Assembly (NCBI GenBank): GCA_964351625.1
Contig: CAYGOV010000004.1
Span: forward strand, 138,445-202,444
Direction of reading: 5' to 3'
DNA: 64,000 nucleotides
Source: Marinoscillum sp964351625
GTDB taxonomy: Bacteria > Bacteroidota > Bacteroidia > Cytophagales > Cyclobacteriaceae
The notes below the pieces were generated by a model. That model had not been told where the DNA came from. It did not search any database and worked only from the letters and a program-made list of their open reading frames with translations. A program made the position numbers and the translations under genes. Shown one piece after another: positions 7,622 through 16,602 of this stretch (positions are counted from its first letter, which is position 1; every line of letters starts with the position of its first letter).

Positions 7622-10600
7622 ATGTTTAGCAAGGAGCTAATACACGAGTTAAAATACTGGATCAGCCAGTGGTCTGTATATTTCTATACCATCTCCTTTG
7701 TATTATTGGGAGCCTTAATCTATGCCGGATCACTTGGGTTTTTTGATCCCTTGCCTGATGGTGTAGTCTTACAGCGATGGATAAATTCGCCAGCAAGTAT
7801 CAATTATGTGATCCTCTATTTTCATAAGTTCATCTTCATATTATTACCAGCAATAGTGGGTGTTAGCCTGTTCAAAGATTATAAATCCAATGCTCATGCT
7901 ATTATTTACAGCTTTCCTCTGGAGAAGAGTACCTATCTGTCTGGTCGGCTGGTAGCCAGTCTTTTGGTTGTATTGGCAATTTCGATCGTTGTTATAATCA
8001 CATTTATGCTCACTGAGCAACTGGACGGACTCAATCCTAATTTATTGGGTCCGTTCATTTTGAAATCATATGCTCAGGTTTTTCTAGTCTATGTTTTGCC
8101 CAATTGGATAACGCTTGGACTACTGACTTTTGCCGTTGTAATGTCTTCTCGTAAGATATATGTGGCTTATTTTGTTATTTTAATGCCTATTCTGTTCCAA
8201 TTAATCTCCGAAAATGCTCTTGCTGGACACCCACTTCTGATAGCAGTCCTAGATCCGCTTGGACAGAATGTTGCTACATATTATCAAAAGGATTGGGATA
8301 TTATCTCACAGAATACGTATCTACTACCAGTAGATGGATTGATCTTATTGAATAGATTGTTATGGATAGGATTGTCATCAATTTACTTTTTTCTTGCCTA
8401 CTTCCGATTTGAATTTGTAGAGTCAATCGATAAAATGAGTTTTAAGAAAATTAAAAAGCAGACTTCATCGATCCGCAGCGAAGATCATAAATCTACTAGT
8501 TTAGGTAAGATTAATATTGAGTTTACCCTGCCTTTAAAATTCCTAATCCTTTGGAGAACTACAATCAAGAATCTCTGGGATATTTTGTCAAGTACTTCCT
8601 TTTGGATTCTTTTAGGACTGGGATTACTTTCCGTGATGTTCATCATATTGAAAGTCACCACCAAAGGTGATTTTAATATGGTTCTTGCTACACAAGTAAT
8701 TATTGGGATGCCTGCTATCGTTTATTCGATGGTCATAGTCCTAGCCACCTTCATATTCGCTGGCTTTTTAATTCAAAAGGAATCACAATTTGGCATGGAC
8801 CAATTACTTAGTGCTGCGCCAGTGGCTAAGTCCGTATTCCTAATAGGAAAGTTCTTTGCATTGGTGTTTATGCAGCTTATTATGCTTGCTTTTTTTATCT
8901 TCAGCGGCATTTTCATGCAACTGTATCAAGGTTATTTCATTTTAGATATTTCCCTGTATTTCAAAACCTTATACATACATACTTTAATTCCTCTGATTAC
9001 CTGGGCGCTGGTAGCTATTTTCATTCATGGTCTTGCTAAAAACCTCTATGTCGGTATTTTCATATTGATGCTCGCTTGGATAGGGATTCAGGGATATTCT
9101 ACAATGGGGATTGAAAGCTATCTATTTCGCTTTAACGAGATACCCAGACTGGTCTATTCTGCAATCAATGGATTTGGACCATTGGAGGACTCCATACTGA
9201 TCATCGGAGGGTATTGGTTTTTCTTTGGAGTATTTCTATTCATAATAGCCATTATTCTCTATGATTTGGCTGCAGACTCTTCTATAAAGGATCGCTGGAG
9301 TACTGCCCTTTCGAATTTTAGTTTCAGATACCTTGTCTTGTTGGGTATACCATTAATTCCAATGCTCTTATTTGGAATGAAAATTCATCGAGCAGAGACT
9401 GTTAACCCTTTGAGCATGGGAAGTACGGAAAATCAATTCAATGCATTCAAAGAATCCTTCAAAGAATATCGACATCTTCCTCAACCCCGAATTTTGTCAT
9501 TAATCGCAGAGTTGAACGTATACCCCCAACTTCAAAAGTTTGAATGCCAAGGGCACTATATTCTGATTAACAATTCAAGAAACCCAATAGATACACTACT
9601 GGTGAAAAGTGGTTTTGACGAGATCACTACCATGGGTTTGAATAGATCTTTCGAGGTAATCCTTAAAAACGACTATATGAAAACAGAGCTCTGGAAGCTC
9701 GAAGAGACGTTACTACCAAACGATAGTTTAATAATTACTTTCAACATTCGAAGTGAACCAAATACAATAACCTCACAGAACAACAATGTTTTTGAAAATG
9801 GAACATTTCTTGGTCAGGATATTTTCCCGAGATTGGGCTATCACTTTGACGACCAAATGCCCGAACCATCGGATAGTCTTGTGGGGCTGCGTCATTATCA
9901 ATCCATTGATTCTGACAAAGTAAGCATAGATATCATCATAGGTACTGAGAAAGGTCAAATTGCGCTTGCCCCGGGAGATCTGATTAATCAATGGAATATT
10001 GCCAACAGAGCTTTTTTTAGATATAAAACTAAATCACCTGTCAAATTCACTTTTGGAATGCATAGTGGACGATATATCGAGACCGAAATTGCTTTCAATA
10101 CTGTAGATATTGATGTTTTTTCCATCCATCAGCGAATGATTCCATCTATGGTTGAGGGTGTGTCAGCTGCCATCGAGTTCAATGAAAAGCATTTTAGCCC
10201 TTATCCCTATAAATGTGTGCGCATTATCGAATTTCCTTTATCATCAGGAACCTTTGCTACTGCTTACGCTAATAATTTGGTCATCTCAGAAGCCCGCTTT
10301 TTGGCGGAAGTGTCAAAAGATACGAATATGGTAGACGTTGCCTATTATGTAGCAGCACACGAAATAACGCATCACTGGTGGGGCAATGAGGTGCTACCCG
10401 CCTATGCCAAAGGTGCTACAATGCTCACTGAAAGTATTACAGAATATTTGATGCTTCGGCTTCTAGAAGAATATAAGGGTGAAACGATTGCTCAAAAGTT
10501 CTATGAACTGCAGAAAAAGCGATATGAAAGTGGCAAGAGTTCATCAATAATTTTAGAGCCATCTATAGTCATGGTAATGCCAGAGCAGCAGTACATTTCC

Positions 10601-10801
10601 TATGGCAAAGGCGCGATTGCACTTTATGATTTTAGTGAGAAAATAGGAAGAGAAAGGTTTTATGAACTGTTGAAAGGGTTCATGGATTCATATGTAAATA
10701 AGGGTATCTATCCCACTTCGCTTGATTTTGTATCCTACCTTCAGTCAGAGTTAGGCCCAGCATATTCATCGTTAATTCAAAACACATTTTTTAACAAATG
10801 A
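7622..10801 (+). CDS. ABC-2 permease fused to an M1-family aminopeptidase domain
   Basis: 1059 residues from the ATG at 7622. An ATG at 7586 would overlap the ATPase gene and adds residues that fit no membrane start. The first 590 residues contain about a dozen membrane helices in two ABC-2 permease halves. Residues about 590-1059 are extracytoplasmic and carry an M1 metallopeptidase fold. The zinc site is HEITH (913-917) and a downstream glutamate in TESITEY (937), in the motif HHWWGNE. The spacing to that glutamate is one residue longer than in classical M1 enzymes. The architecture is known in Bacteroidota and other bacteria as permease/M1 aminopeptidase. Its substrate is unknown; peptide export with processing is a guess. 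Confidence 0.9.
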   Translation: MFSKELIHELKYWISQWSVYFYTISFVLLGALIYAGSLGFFDPLPDGVVLQRWINSPASINYVILYFHKFIFILLPAIVGVSLFKDYKSNAHAIIYSFPLEKSTYLSGRLVASLLVVLAISIVVIITFMLTEQLDGLNPNLLGPFILKSYAQVFLVYVLPNWITLGLLTFAVVMSSRKIYVAYFVILMPILFQLISENALAGHPLLIAVLDPLGQNVATYYQKDWDIISQNTYLLPVDGLILLNRLLWIGLSSIYFFLAYFRFEFVESIDKMSFKKIKKQTSSIRSEDHKSTSLGKINIEFTLPLKFLILWRTTIKNLWDILSSTSFWILLGLGLLSVMFIILKVTTKGDFNMVLATQVIIGMPAIVYSMVIVLATFIFAGFLIQKESQFGMDQLLSAAPVAKSVFLIGKFFALVFMQLIMLAFFIFSGIFMQLYQGYFILDISLYFKTLYIHTLIPLITWALVAIFIHGLAKNLYVGIFILMLAWIGIQGYSTMGIESYLFRFNEIPRLVYSAINGFGPLEDSILIIGGYWFFFGVFLFIIAIILYDLAADSSIKDRWSTALSNFSFRYLVLLGIPLIPMLLFGMKIHRAETVNPLSMGSTENQFNAFKESFKEYRHLPQPRILSLIAELNVYPQLQKFECQGHYILINNSRNPIDTLLVKSGFDEITTMGLNRSFEVILKNDYMKTELWKLEETLLPNDSLIITFNIRSEPNTITSQNNNVFENGTFLGQDIFPRLGYHFDDQMPEPSDSLVGLRHYQSIDSDKVSIDIIIGTEKGQIALAPGDLINQWNIANRAFFRYKTKSPVKFTFGMHSGRYIETEIAFNTVDIDVFSIHQRMIPSMVEGVSAAIEFNEKHFSPYPYKCVRIIEFPLSSGTFATAYANNLVISEARFLAEVSKDTNMVDVAYYVAAHEITHHWWGNEVLPAYAKGATMLTESITEYLMLRLLEEYKGETIAQKFYELQKKRYESGKSSSIILEPSIVMVMPEQQYISYGKGAIALYDFSEKIGRERFYELLKGFMDSYVNKGIYPTSLDFVSYLQSELGPAYSSLIQNTFFNK

Positions 10802-10941
10802 TGGAATGCAGCGCTAATCAAAGTCTTTTCTCAAAATCAACCAGAGAGTATAGGTCGGCTTATACTATGTCCAAATTATCAACTAGCTATTTAGCGGTAT
10901 ATGAGGCACGCTATACATGAAGGGATTGGCAGAAAGACTAC

Positions 10942-11055
10942 ATGGTTAATTATCAACTTATAGCTGGTTTCTTTTTTTGGCTGATTATTGTCTTTAATAT
11001 TGGTTTGAGATTCAATTATTTTAAAGTCTGGAATTTCATAAAAAAGGATATGTAA
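10942..11055 (+). CDS. Possible small single-helix membrane protein
   Basis: 37 codons, ATG to TAA, starting with MVNYQLIAGFFFWLIIVF and ending FIKKDM. It has one strongly hydrophobic segment (about residues 6-20) followed by aromatic and basic residues, as in genuine small membrane proteins with a positive inside tail. An in-frame stop lies about 20 bases upstream of the ATG, so this is the natural start. I recognise no family, and chance cannot be excluded in AT-rich DNA. Confidence 0.3.
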   Translation: MVNYQLIAGFFFWLIIVFNIGLRFNYFKVWNFIKKDM

Positions 11056-11302
11056 AACATTTAACTCCAAAATACCTGAAAAGGCTTAAGTATTTAAATC
11101 AATTCAGAATTGTTCCTTAAAAGTGTCTTGATCAATTATGTTTTATCATAAAAACCGATGAGAAACGAAAAATCAATCTGAGAAAGGATTTTAAACTAGT
11201 TTGATAAGGAGTGCCTATTTCGATAAAGGGGTGCATTAAAATGGTTTAAAATACCCAAAAAAACTTGATTGATTTTATCTTTTACTTCAGGTGATTGAAA
11301 TA

Positions 11303-11330
11303 TATTTTTGGTACGGAACCATATTGGTTC
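11303..11330 (+). promoter_or_regulatory. Promoter-like element with downstream palindrome before the DUF2252 gene
   Basis: TATTTTTG (11303-11310) matches the Bacteroidota -7 consensus TAnnTTTG. The perfect inverted repeat GAACCA-TAT-TGGTTC (11316-11330) sits where transcription would start, about 26 bases before the ATG. A site there would suit a repressor. Confidence 0.35.
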
Positions 11331-11355
11331 TTAATGCCTAACATCATCAACAAGT

Positions 11356-12657
11356 ATGCCTACGACTAAACTCCTTCTACATAACAGAGAACAAAAAATA
11401 AGACATGAACTACTTCTCAATAATGAGGGCATTCATGAGGATTTTCGAAATGAGAAATTTCAGAAAATGGCTGAATCACCCTATGCCTTTTTTCGCGGAT
11501 CTAATCATTTATACTGGGAAGATTTTTACAATGATTGGCGGATGAGTTTTTTTGGTGGGACTAGTGCTACACTGACATGGATCAACGGAGATGCTCATGT
11601 GTACAATTACGGGGCATATGCAAATCATTATGGCGAGGCTATTTTTTGTATGGATGATTTTGATGAGGCTATTGTAGCAGATTATCAGTTTGATCTTTGG
11701 AGGATGGCAGTGAGCATTGTGCTGGATAGTAGAAACAATGGACTTTTGAGCGATCTTGTTCAGAAAAAGGCGCTAAAAGTCTTTGCTGAATCTTACTACG
11801 ATGAGATGATCTCTCATAATGAGGACGATGATAAAAACGAAGTACATCTAACCAAAGAAACCTCTACTGGCTTGATGCATAAATTTCTGAAGAAGGTAGA
11901 GGCTAAAAAGAATCGTCTCAAAATGCTTGATAAATGGACAAAAGTTGAAGCAGGTAAAAGAACTTTCAATCTTGAAAATGAAAAATTGAGTTCCTTGACA
12001 AAGGAAGATTTTGAGAACGTATCTAATGCCTTAGAAGCTTATCAAAAGACGATAATCTCTCCATTGAAAGATGAGAAAGAGCATTTCAAAATAAAGGATA
12101 TCGTAAAGCGAGTAAAAGCAGGGACAGGATCCCTTGGCTCAGAAAGATACTATATACTGATAGAGGCTGATAGCGAAGCTGAAGATGACGATGTGATACT
12201 GGATATGAAAGAACAAGGTAAAGCTCCGCTTTATCTTCATATGAGCACCGATGAAAAGGCTGAATATGATCTCAAGTTTGGTCATGGTGGCAAGAGACAT
12301 GCGCTAGCATTTCAGGCACTATCAGAGCACCCTGACCGCTATCTTGGCTGGACAGAGCTTGATGGTGTTACATTTTCTATAAAGGAACGTTCCCCATTTA
12401 AGTGTGATTTTCCAACAGAGAAATTAAACTCTCCTAAAAAACTACTTTACATGGCTCGCGTATGGGGCAACTTATTGGCATCAAGGCACAAACGTGCCAG
12501 CTACAAACTCAACACCGAAAAGCATGAAATGCCAATTGCTTTCAGTGAACTCGCAGGGGATAAAAGGAAAGCCTTTAAAGCAATGGTCACCAACATAGCT
12601 TTTCAATATGCCGACCGAGTAAAGGAAGATTTTCAATGCTTTTTGAAAATACTATAA
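11356..12657 (+). CDS. DUF2252 family protein
   Basis: 433 residues, near the usual DUF2252 (COG4320) length. Recognisable family segments are SPYAFFRGSNHLYWEDF near residue 38, INGDAHVYNYGAY near 75, the acidic pair MDDFDEA near 97 followed by DLWRMAVSI, the glycine-rich VKAGTGSLGSERYYIL near 255, and HGGKRHALAFQ near 310. The fold resembles aminoglycoside-phosphotransferase-like kinases, with DFDE and GDAH-like motifs, but the substrate and activity are not established for the family. It stands alone, with its own likely promoter. Confidence 0.87.
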   Translation: MPTTKLLLHNREQKIRHELLLNNEGIHEDFRNEKFQKMAESPYAFFRGSNHLYWEDFYNDWRMSFFGGTSATLTWINGDAHVYNYGAYANHYGEAIFCMDDFDEAIVADYQFDLWRMAVSIVLDSRNNGLLSDLVQKKALKVFAESYYDEMISHNEDDDKNEVHLTKETSTGLMHKFLKKVEAKKNRLKMLDKWTKVEAGKRTFNLENEKLSSLTKEDFENVSNALEAYQKTIISPLKDEKEHFKIKDIVKRVKAGTGSLGSERYYILIEADSEAEDDDVILDMKEQGKAPLYLHMSTDEKAEYDLKFGHGGKRHALAFQALSEHPDRYLGWTELDGVTFSIKERSPFKCDFPTEKLNSPKKLLYMARVWGNLLASRHKRASYKLNTEKHEMPIAFSELAGDKRKAFKAMVTNIAFQYADRVKEDFQCFLKIL

Positions 12658-12721
12658 ATGGGCTGTGGATTTTGAAGTAAGTAGGATTTGCTAAAATATC
12701 GGACACTTTGTGTGCTGTTTT

Positions 12722-12817
12722 ATGAACGAAAACGGACAATCAATTCTTCCTGAATTACCGCAACTATCTCACAATCAAACTATTAAAATCAATGGCACAG
12801 TCATTGAAAATGAATAG
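12722..12817 (+). CDS. Possible 31-residue small protein
   Basis: A short ORF (MNENGQSILPEL to VIENE) between the DUF2252 and permease genes. The composition is protein-like (polar, Asn/Gln-rich, ends acidic), but it has no recognisable motif. It could be a small gene, an upstream leader for the permease gene 36 bases later, or chance. Confidence 0.2.
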   Translation: MNENGQSILPELPQLSHNQTIKINGTVIENE

Positions 12818-12853
12818 TATGTTACTTTAACAAAAACATCATCCTGCTACAAT

Positions 12854-15253
12854 ATGTTTAAGAATTTCCTGAAAGTTGCTGTACGCAACTTGCTTAAAAA
12901 CAAAGTTTACGTCGCTATCAACGTAGTTGGACTTGGTATCGCATTAGCTTGCTGTATAGTTGCTTATGTGAACTCCAAATTCAATTGGGACTTTGATAAA
13001 TCACATACCCAACTCGAGCATATTTATAAAATCCATCAAGTCGTGGATAATCAAGGTGATTTGATAGAATATGGGAGGGTTCCAATGCCTTTGGCCCAGG
13101 CTGTTAGAAATGATTTCTCAAATGTCGATCGTGTATTTCGTTTTGAATCTCACACATTCACGGTGAAAGATGTGAACATGGACAAGATCTTCAACACGTC
13201 CGTTTGTTATGCAGATGAAGGATTTTTGGACTCATTCACCTTTCCTGTTTTAAGTGGTAATCTCTCAAGCATTCATGAAATAGAGAATGCAGTGGTTACA
13301 GATACCTACGCTAAGAAGTTTTATCAAGATGAAGATCCGATAGGTAAGATCTTAACTGTATTTGATGATACTGGAATGAGTTTCAATTTTGTAATTAGTG
13401 CGGTTGTTGCGGAGCCTCCGCAAAATTCATCCGTTCATTTTGAGATTCTCACAGCTTTTGAGAATCGATTCAGAATGTATGATGACAATGTGAAAGGGAA
13501 TTGGGGTTCTTATGCTCAAAATACTTTTGTATACTTTAATGACCCATCACAGGCGGAAATTTTTGGACCAATGATGGACAAATACCTGGATGTTCAGAGA
13601 GCTGCAAGACCAGATTTCACTGTGAATAATTTCAAGCTTCGGCCAATGGTGGGAAACGCTGAAGCTTCAAGAACGATCAGATGGACAGGATTAAGAAATG
13701 CCATGCCTAAAGAAGCCATCCTTACTCCTCAAATAATGGCGTTGCTCATTCTACTCGTTGCTTGCTTCAATTTCACCAATACCGCGATAGCAAACTCGAA
13801 TCGTAGATTGAAAGAGATAGGAGTGCGTAAAGTGCTAGGTGGAACTAGAAAGCAATTGATCAATCAGTTCATGACAGAAAATCTCACAGTATGTTTTCTA
13901 GCCTTGTTAATATCTGTTGGGATTGCTTCTATCTTGGTCCCAATGTATGGTGCTATGTGGGAAGGTATGGAACTGAAAATGGATCTTTCGAAGGATTTTA
14001 GGATCTATATTTTTCTAGTTGTTTTGCTCGTTTTTACTACTACTCTAGCTGGTCTTTATCCTTCCTTATTTATTAGTAAGTACAAACCAGTAAATATATT
14101 AAGAGGAAGTCTGAGTATTGGAGGGGCAGGAAGCTTGACTAAAATTCTACTCGGAACACAATACACTTTTACTGTTATTGCCATTTTCGCTAGTGTGGCA
14201 TTTATCCAAAATGCAAGGTATCAGGACACCTTGGACATGGGATATAATAGAGATCAAATAATAGGAGTAAGTCTCCTTAATGAAACCCAATATCAGAAGA
14301 TATATGCTTCTATGCAGGCGAATCCCAATATCACGAGTATTGCAAGTGCGAAAAATCACATTGGGCAAGGCAACTATGGAATGACTTTTAAAAATCAGGA
14401 CAAGGAACTCAATGTCGGTATGTTGGATGTGGGAATAGGTTATACCGAAACGATGGATCTTGAAATTGTTGCAGGACGAACATTTTCTAAAGAGTTGGAA
14501 GCTTCCGATAGTAGAAGTTCTATCGTAGTGAATGAGAAATTTGTGGAGCAGTTCGATTGGGTAGATCCAATTGGGCAAAGATTATATGTAAATGACTCCA
14601 CGACCTTGACAGTTATTGGTGTTGTAAAGAATTTCTACTTATATGGATTTTGGGCACCGTTGGAGCCTTTAGGAATTCGACTTAAAAGCTTAAGGTTTGA
14701 AGATGACGGAACTTATAGCTATCTCATTGCCAAAACCAACATCAATGATATATCTCAAGTCTATAATTATCTGGAAACAGAATGGAATTCCAAAATTCCA
14801 AACAAGACCTTTGCTGGCTTCTATCAGGAAGAGTCACTAAGAGGCGCCAAAGAGGTGAATCAAAACATTTTAACAATATTCAGCTTCTTAGGTATAGTGG
14901 CATTTATCTTATCATGCCTAGGATTATTTACTTTGGTGTCCATCAATCTCATTAAAAAGACAAAAGAAATAGGTGTTCGAAAAGTTTTAGGTGGCGAAGT
15001 AAGTCACATTGTATTTTTGATAAGCAAAGGCTATTTTTTGCTTTTATTTGTTTCAAGTGCTGTAGGAGTGACTGCTGGCTATTATCTTGTGGACGGACTT
15101 ATCGCATCCATTTTTAATAATTATAAGGATATGGACCTCATTACATTCATAGTTCCGTCTTTTACTATTATAGTAGTGTCATTGACTATCGCGGGATTAC
15201 GAACACTTAAAGCTGCAATGATAAACCCTGTGAATGCACTGAGATACGAATAG
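12854..15253 (+). CDS. MacB/FtsX-like ABC transporter permease
   Basis: 799 residues in the four-plus-four arrangement of large Bacteroidota permeases. An N-terminal helix (about 20-40, YVAINVVGLGIALACCIV) is followed by a MacB-type periplasmic domain (about 45-270). An FtsX block of three helices follows (about 290-420, with the marker RRLKEIGVRKVLGGTRKQL). A second helix and periplasmic domain come next (about 430-650), then a second FtsX block (about 670-795, again KKTKEIGVRKVLGG). Such proteins pair with a MacB-like ATPase in lipoprotein, peptide or drug export or in mechanotransmission. No ATPase is adjacent, so it must use one encoded elsewhere. Confidence 0.9.
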   Translation: MFKNFLKVAVRNLLKNKVYVAINVVGLGIALACCIVAYVNSKFNWDFDKSHTQLEHIYKIHQVVDNQGDLIEYGRVPMPLAQAVRNDFSNVDRVFRFESHTFTVKDVNMDKIFNTSVCYADEGFLDSFTFPVLSGNLSSIHEIENAVVTDTYAKKFYQDEDPIGKILTVFDDTGMSFNFVISAVVAEPPQNSSVHFEILTAFENRFRMYDDNVKGNWGSYAQNTFVYFNDPSQAEIFGPMMDKYLDVQRAARPDFTVNNFKLRPMVGNAEASRTIRWTGLRNAMPKEAILTPQIMALLILLVACFNFTNTAIANSNRRLKEIGVRKVLGGTRKQLINQFMTENLTVCFLALLISVGIASILVPMYGAMWEGMELKMDLSKDFRIYIFLVVLLVFTTTLAGLYPSLFISKYKPVNILRGSLSIGGAGSLTKILLGTQYTFTVIAIFASVAFIQNARYQDTLDMGYNRDQIIGVSLLNETQYQKIYASMQANPNITSIASAKNHIGQGNYGMTFKNQDKELNVGMLDVGIGYTETMDLEIVAGRTFSKELEASDSRSSIVVNEKFVEQFDWVDPIGQRLYVNDSTTLTVIGVVKNFYLYGFWAPLEPLGIRLKSLRFEDDGTYSYLIAKTNINDISQVYNYLETEWNSKIPNKTFAGFYQEESLRGAKEVNQNILTIFSFLGIVAFILSCLGLFTLVSINLIKKTKEIGVRKVLGGEVSHIVFLISKGYFLLLFVSSAVGVTAGYYLVDGLIASIFNNYKDMDLITFIVPSFTIIVVSLTIAGLRTLKAAMINPVNALRYE

Positions 15254-15335
15254 GAAAAGACTTTGAGCAAAAGTCAATTGAACTGATGGATAGAATCACG
15301 GAAGCATTTATCTTCGAGTTTAACCATCTTAATTC

Positions 15336-15587
15336 ATGTTTGAAGCATTGTACAGTAAAGCGCTAAACGAAGACTTGTTTGAATCTTGGTTTGAAAAGGG
15401 TAGAGAAAACCCGATCGGCTACCACTATCTACTGGTTATTTGGAACTCTTGGGATCAGGATTATCAGCCAGCATATGTTTCCGACCGTAAGGCCATTTAT
15501 CAATACCAGAATGATGTGAGCAGCCAAGAAATACTAATTGCTGCGTACGATCTCTACTCAGAATCGAGGATTTCACTTGAAGAATAA
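15336..15587 (+). CDS. Conserved-looking small hypothetical protein
   Basis: 83 residues, acidic and rich in Tyr and Trp (YHYLLVIWNSWDQDYQPAY). No signal peptide or membrane segment is visible. It starts 82 bases after the permease gene on the same strand. The composition and reasonable start codon suggest a real gene. I do not recognise the family. Confidence 0.6.
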   Translation: MFEALYSKALNEDLFESWFEKGRENPIGYHYLLVIWNSWDQDYQPAYVSDRKAIYQYQNDVSSQEILIAAYDLYSESRISLEE

Positions 15588-15865
15588 AACAGGAGAATTA
15601 GTCAGCTCTCTGCAGTAATAGTTGTGTCTACTTAGAGCACCAATATCGAACCTGATTATTGAAATGAACGAGACGCTTTGAAACGATAATAAAAAGAAAG
15701 GGCCTAAGTCAGTTTCCAACATTGTCGAATTTCCTAATTCAAATCATTTCTGAATGCAACATAGATCACATAAAGTATGAGATTAATGCAGTTTCTTTGA
15801 TTTAGTGATTTATCCAAGGTGCTTTTTTTGATGGCCACCTCGGTCACCTAAACGGTAATGAAAAG

Positions 15866-16138
15866 ATGGAAATGAATAAAATCAATATTGCAAATCTTAG
15901 CTGCAACGGATGTGTAAATACGATCACAAAAAAGCTTTCAGCTATTGAAGGAGTAGAAAATGTTGCAGTTTCCCTTGAAACAAGTGAAGTTACAGTCAAT
16001 CATAACAAGACCGTAGATCGTCAGATACTCACTGAGAAGCTAAGAGCGCTCGGCTATCCTGAAGCCACTGAGAAAAATGGTTTACTGACACATATCAAAA
16101 GTGTGGGTAGCTGTATGGTAGGGAGAATTACTAGCTAG
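15866..16138 (+). CDS. Heavy-metal-associated (HMA) domain protein, copper-chaperone-like
   Basis: 90 residues. An HMA ferredoxin-like fold covers about 1-70, with the metal-binding motif SCNGCVNTI near residue 12 and the typical continuation KKLSAIEGVENVAVSLETSEVTV. This corresponds to CopZ-like Cu(I) carriers (motif MxCxxC, here LSCNGC). The last 20 residues form an extra tail containing another cysteine (VGSCMVG). A second in-frame ATG lies six bases downstream of the chosen one. No copper ATPase is adjacent. A copper link to the following molybdopterin operon is possible but is speculation. Confidence 0.85.
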   Translation: MEMNKINIANLSCNGCVNTITKKLSAIEGVENVAVSLETSEVTVNHNKTVDRQILTEKLRALGYPEATEKNGLLTHIKSVGSCMVGRITS

Positions 16139-16148
16139 GACCTGTTCA

Positions 16149-16203
16149 CTCAAGCAAAGATCGCACAAATCACGAGTTATGAGATCTTTAATTCTTGCTT
16201 GAG
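16149..16203. repeat. Long imperfect hairpin between the HMA gene and the moa operon
   Basis: The arms CTCAAGCAA (16149-16157) and TTGCTTGAG (16195-16203) pair perfectly. They continue inward with AGATC (16158-16162) and GATCT (16183-16187), with a seven-base bulge on the right side. The 20-base loop has no obvious feature and no T-run follows. It begins 11 bases after the HMA stop codon and ends 160 bases before moaD. It could be a processing or termination structure for the HMA mRNA, or a leader element of the moa operon. Confidence 0.4.
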
Positions 16204-16362
16204 CTAATTTGGATCATATAAATCATACAAGAATTACGCTTGTGAAAATGAATCAAATGACGATTCGTATATTTACTAACCAAAGAGAGTTTAGACTCAC
16301 TTTAATGTTTTGTTTCGGTTTGTTTGAAGCATCTTCAATACGAGAATTGAATTAATTTAGGA

Positions 16363-16602
16363 ATGGCTGTAACGATAAAGTACTTTGGATTATTAGCCGA
16401 GCTAGTAGGTTTGGATGAAGAAAAACATGAAATCGAGGACTTTGGAGGAAATATCCAAAAGCTTAAAAAACAGTTCCTAGCAAAATATCCATCAACTCGT
16501 GATATCTCTTTTCAAGTGGCTTTAAATCAAACATTAGTGCAGATTGGGGAAGTGAAAGATGGAGATGAAATAGCATTTTTACCACCTTTTGCTGGAGGCT
16601 GA
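16363..16602 (+). CDS. moaD: MoaD, molybdopterin synthase sulfur-carrier subunit
   Basis: 79 residues with a ubiquitin-like fold, ending in the essential Gly-Gly (FLPPFAGG). That C-terminus is adenylated by MoeB and converted to the thiocarboxylate that gives sulfur to precursor Z (cPMP). First gene of a seven-gene block. Its TGA shares one base with the ATG of the MoeB-like gene, so translation is coupled. Confidence 0.95.
   Translation: MAVTIKYFGLLAELVGLDEEKHEIEDFGGNIQKLKKQFLAKYPSTRDISFQVALNQTLVQIGEVKDGDEIAFLPPFAGG

Larger units (their letters stand above)
10802..11355. other. Long intergenic region with one possible small gene
   Basis: This is a gap of 554 bases between the permease-peptidase gene and the DUF2252 gene. 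It holds one plausible 37-codon membrane-protein ORF (10942-11055) and a promoter-like element with a palindrome at its right end (11303-11330). No RNA gene or terminator was recognised in the rest. Confidence 0.6.
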
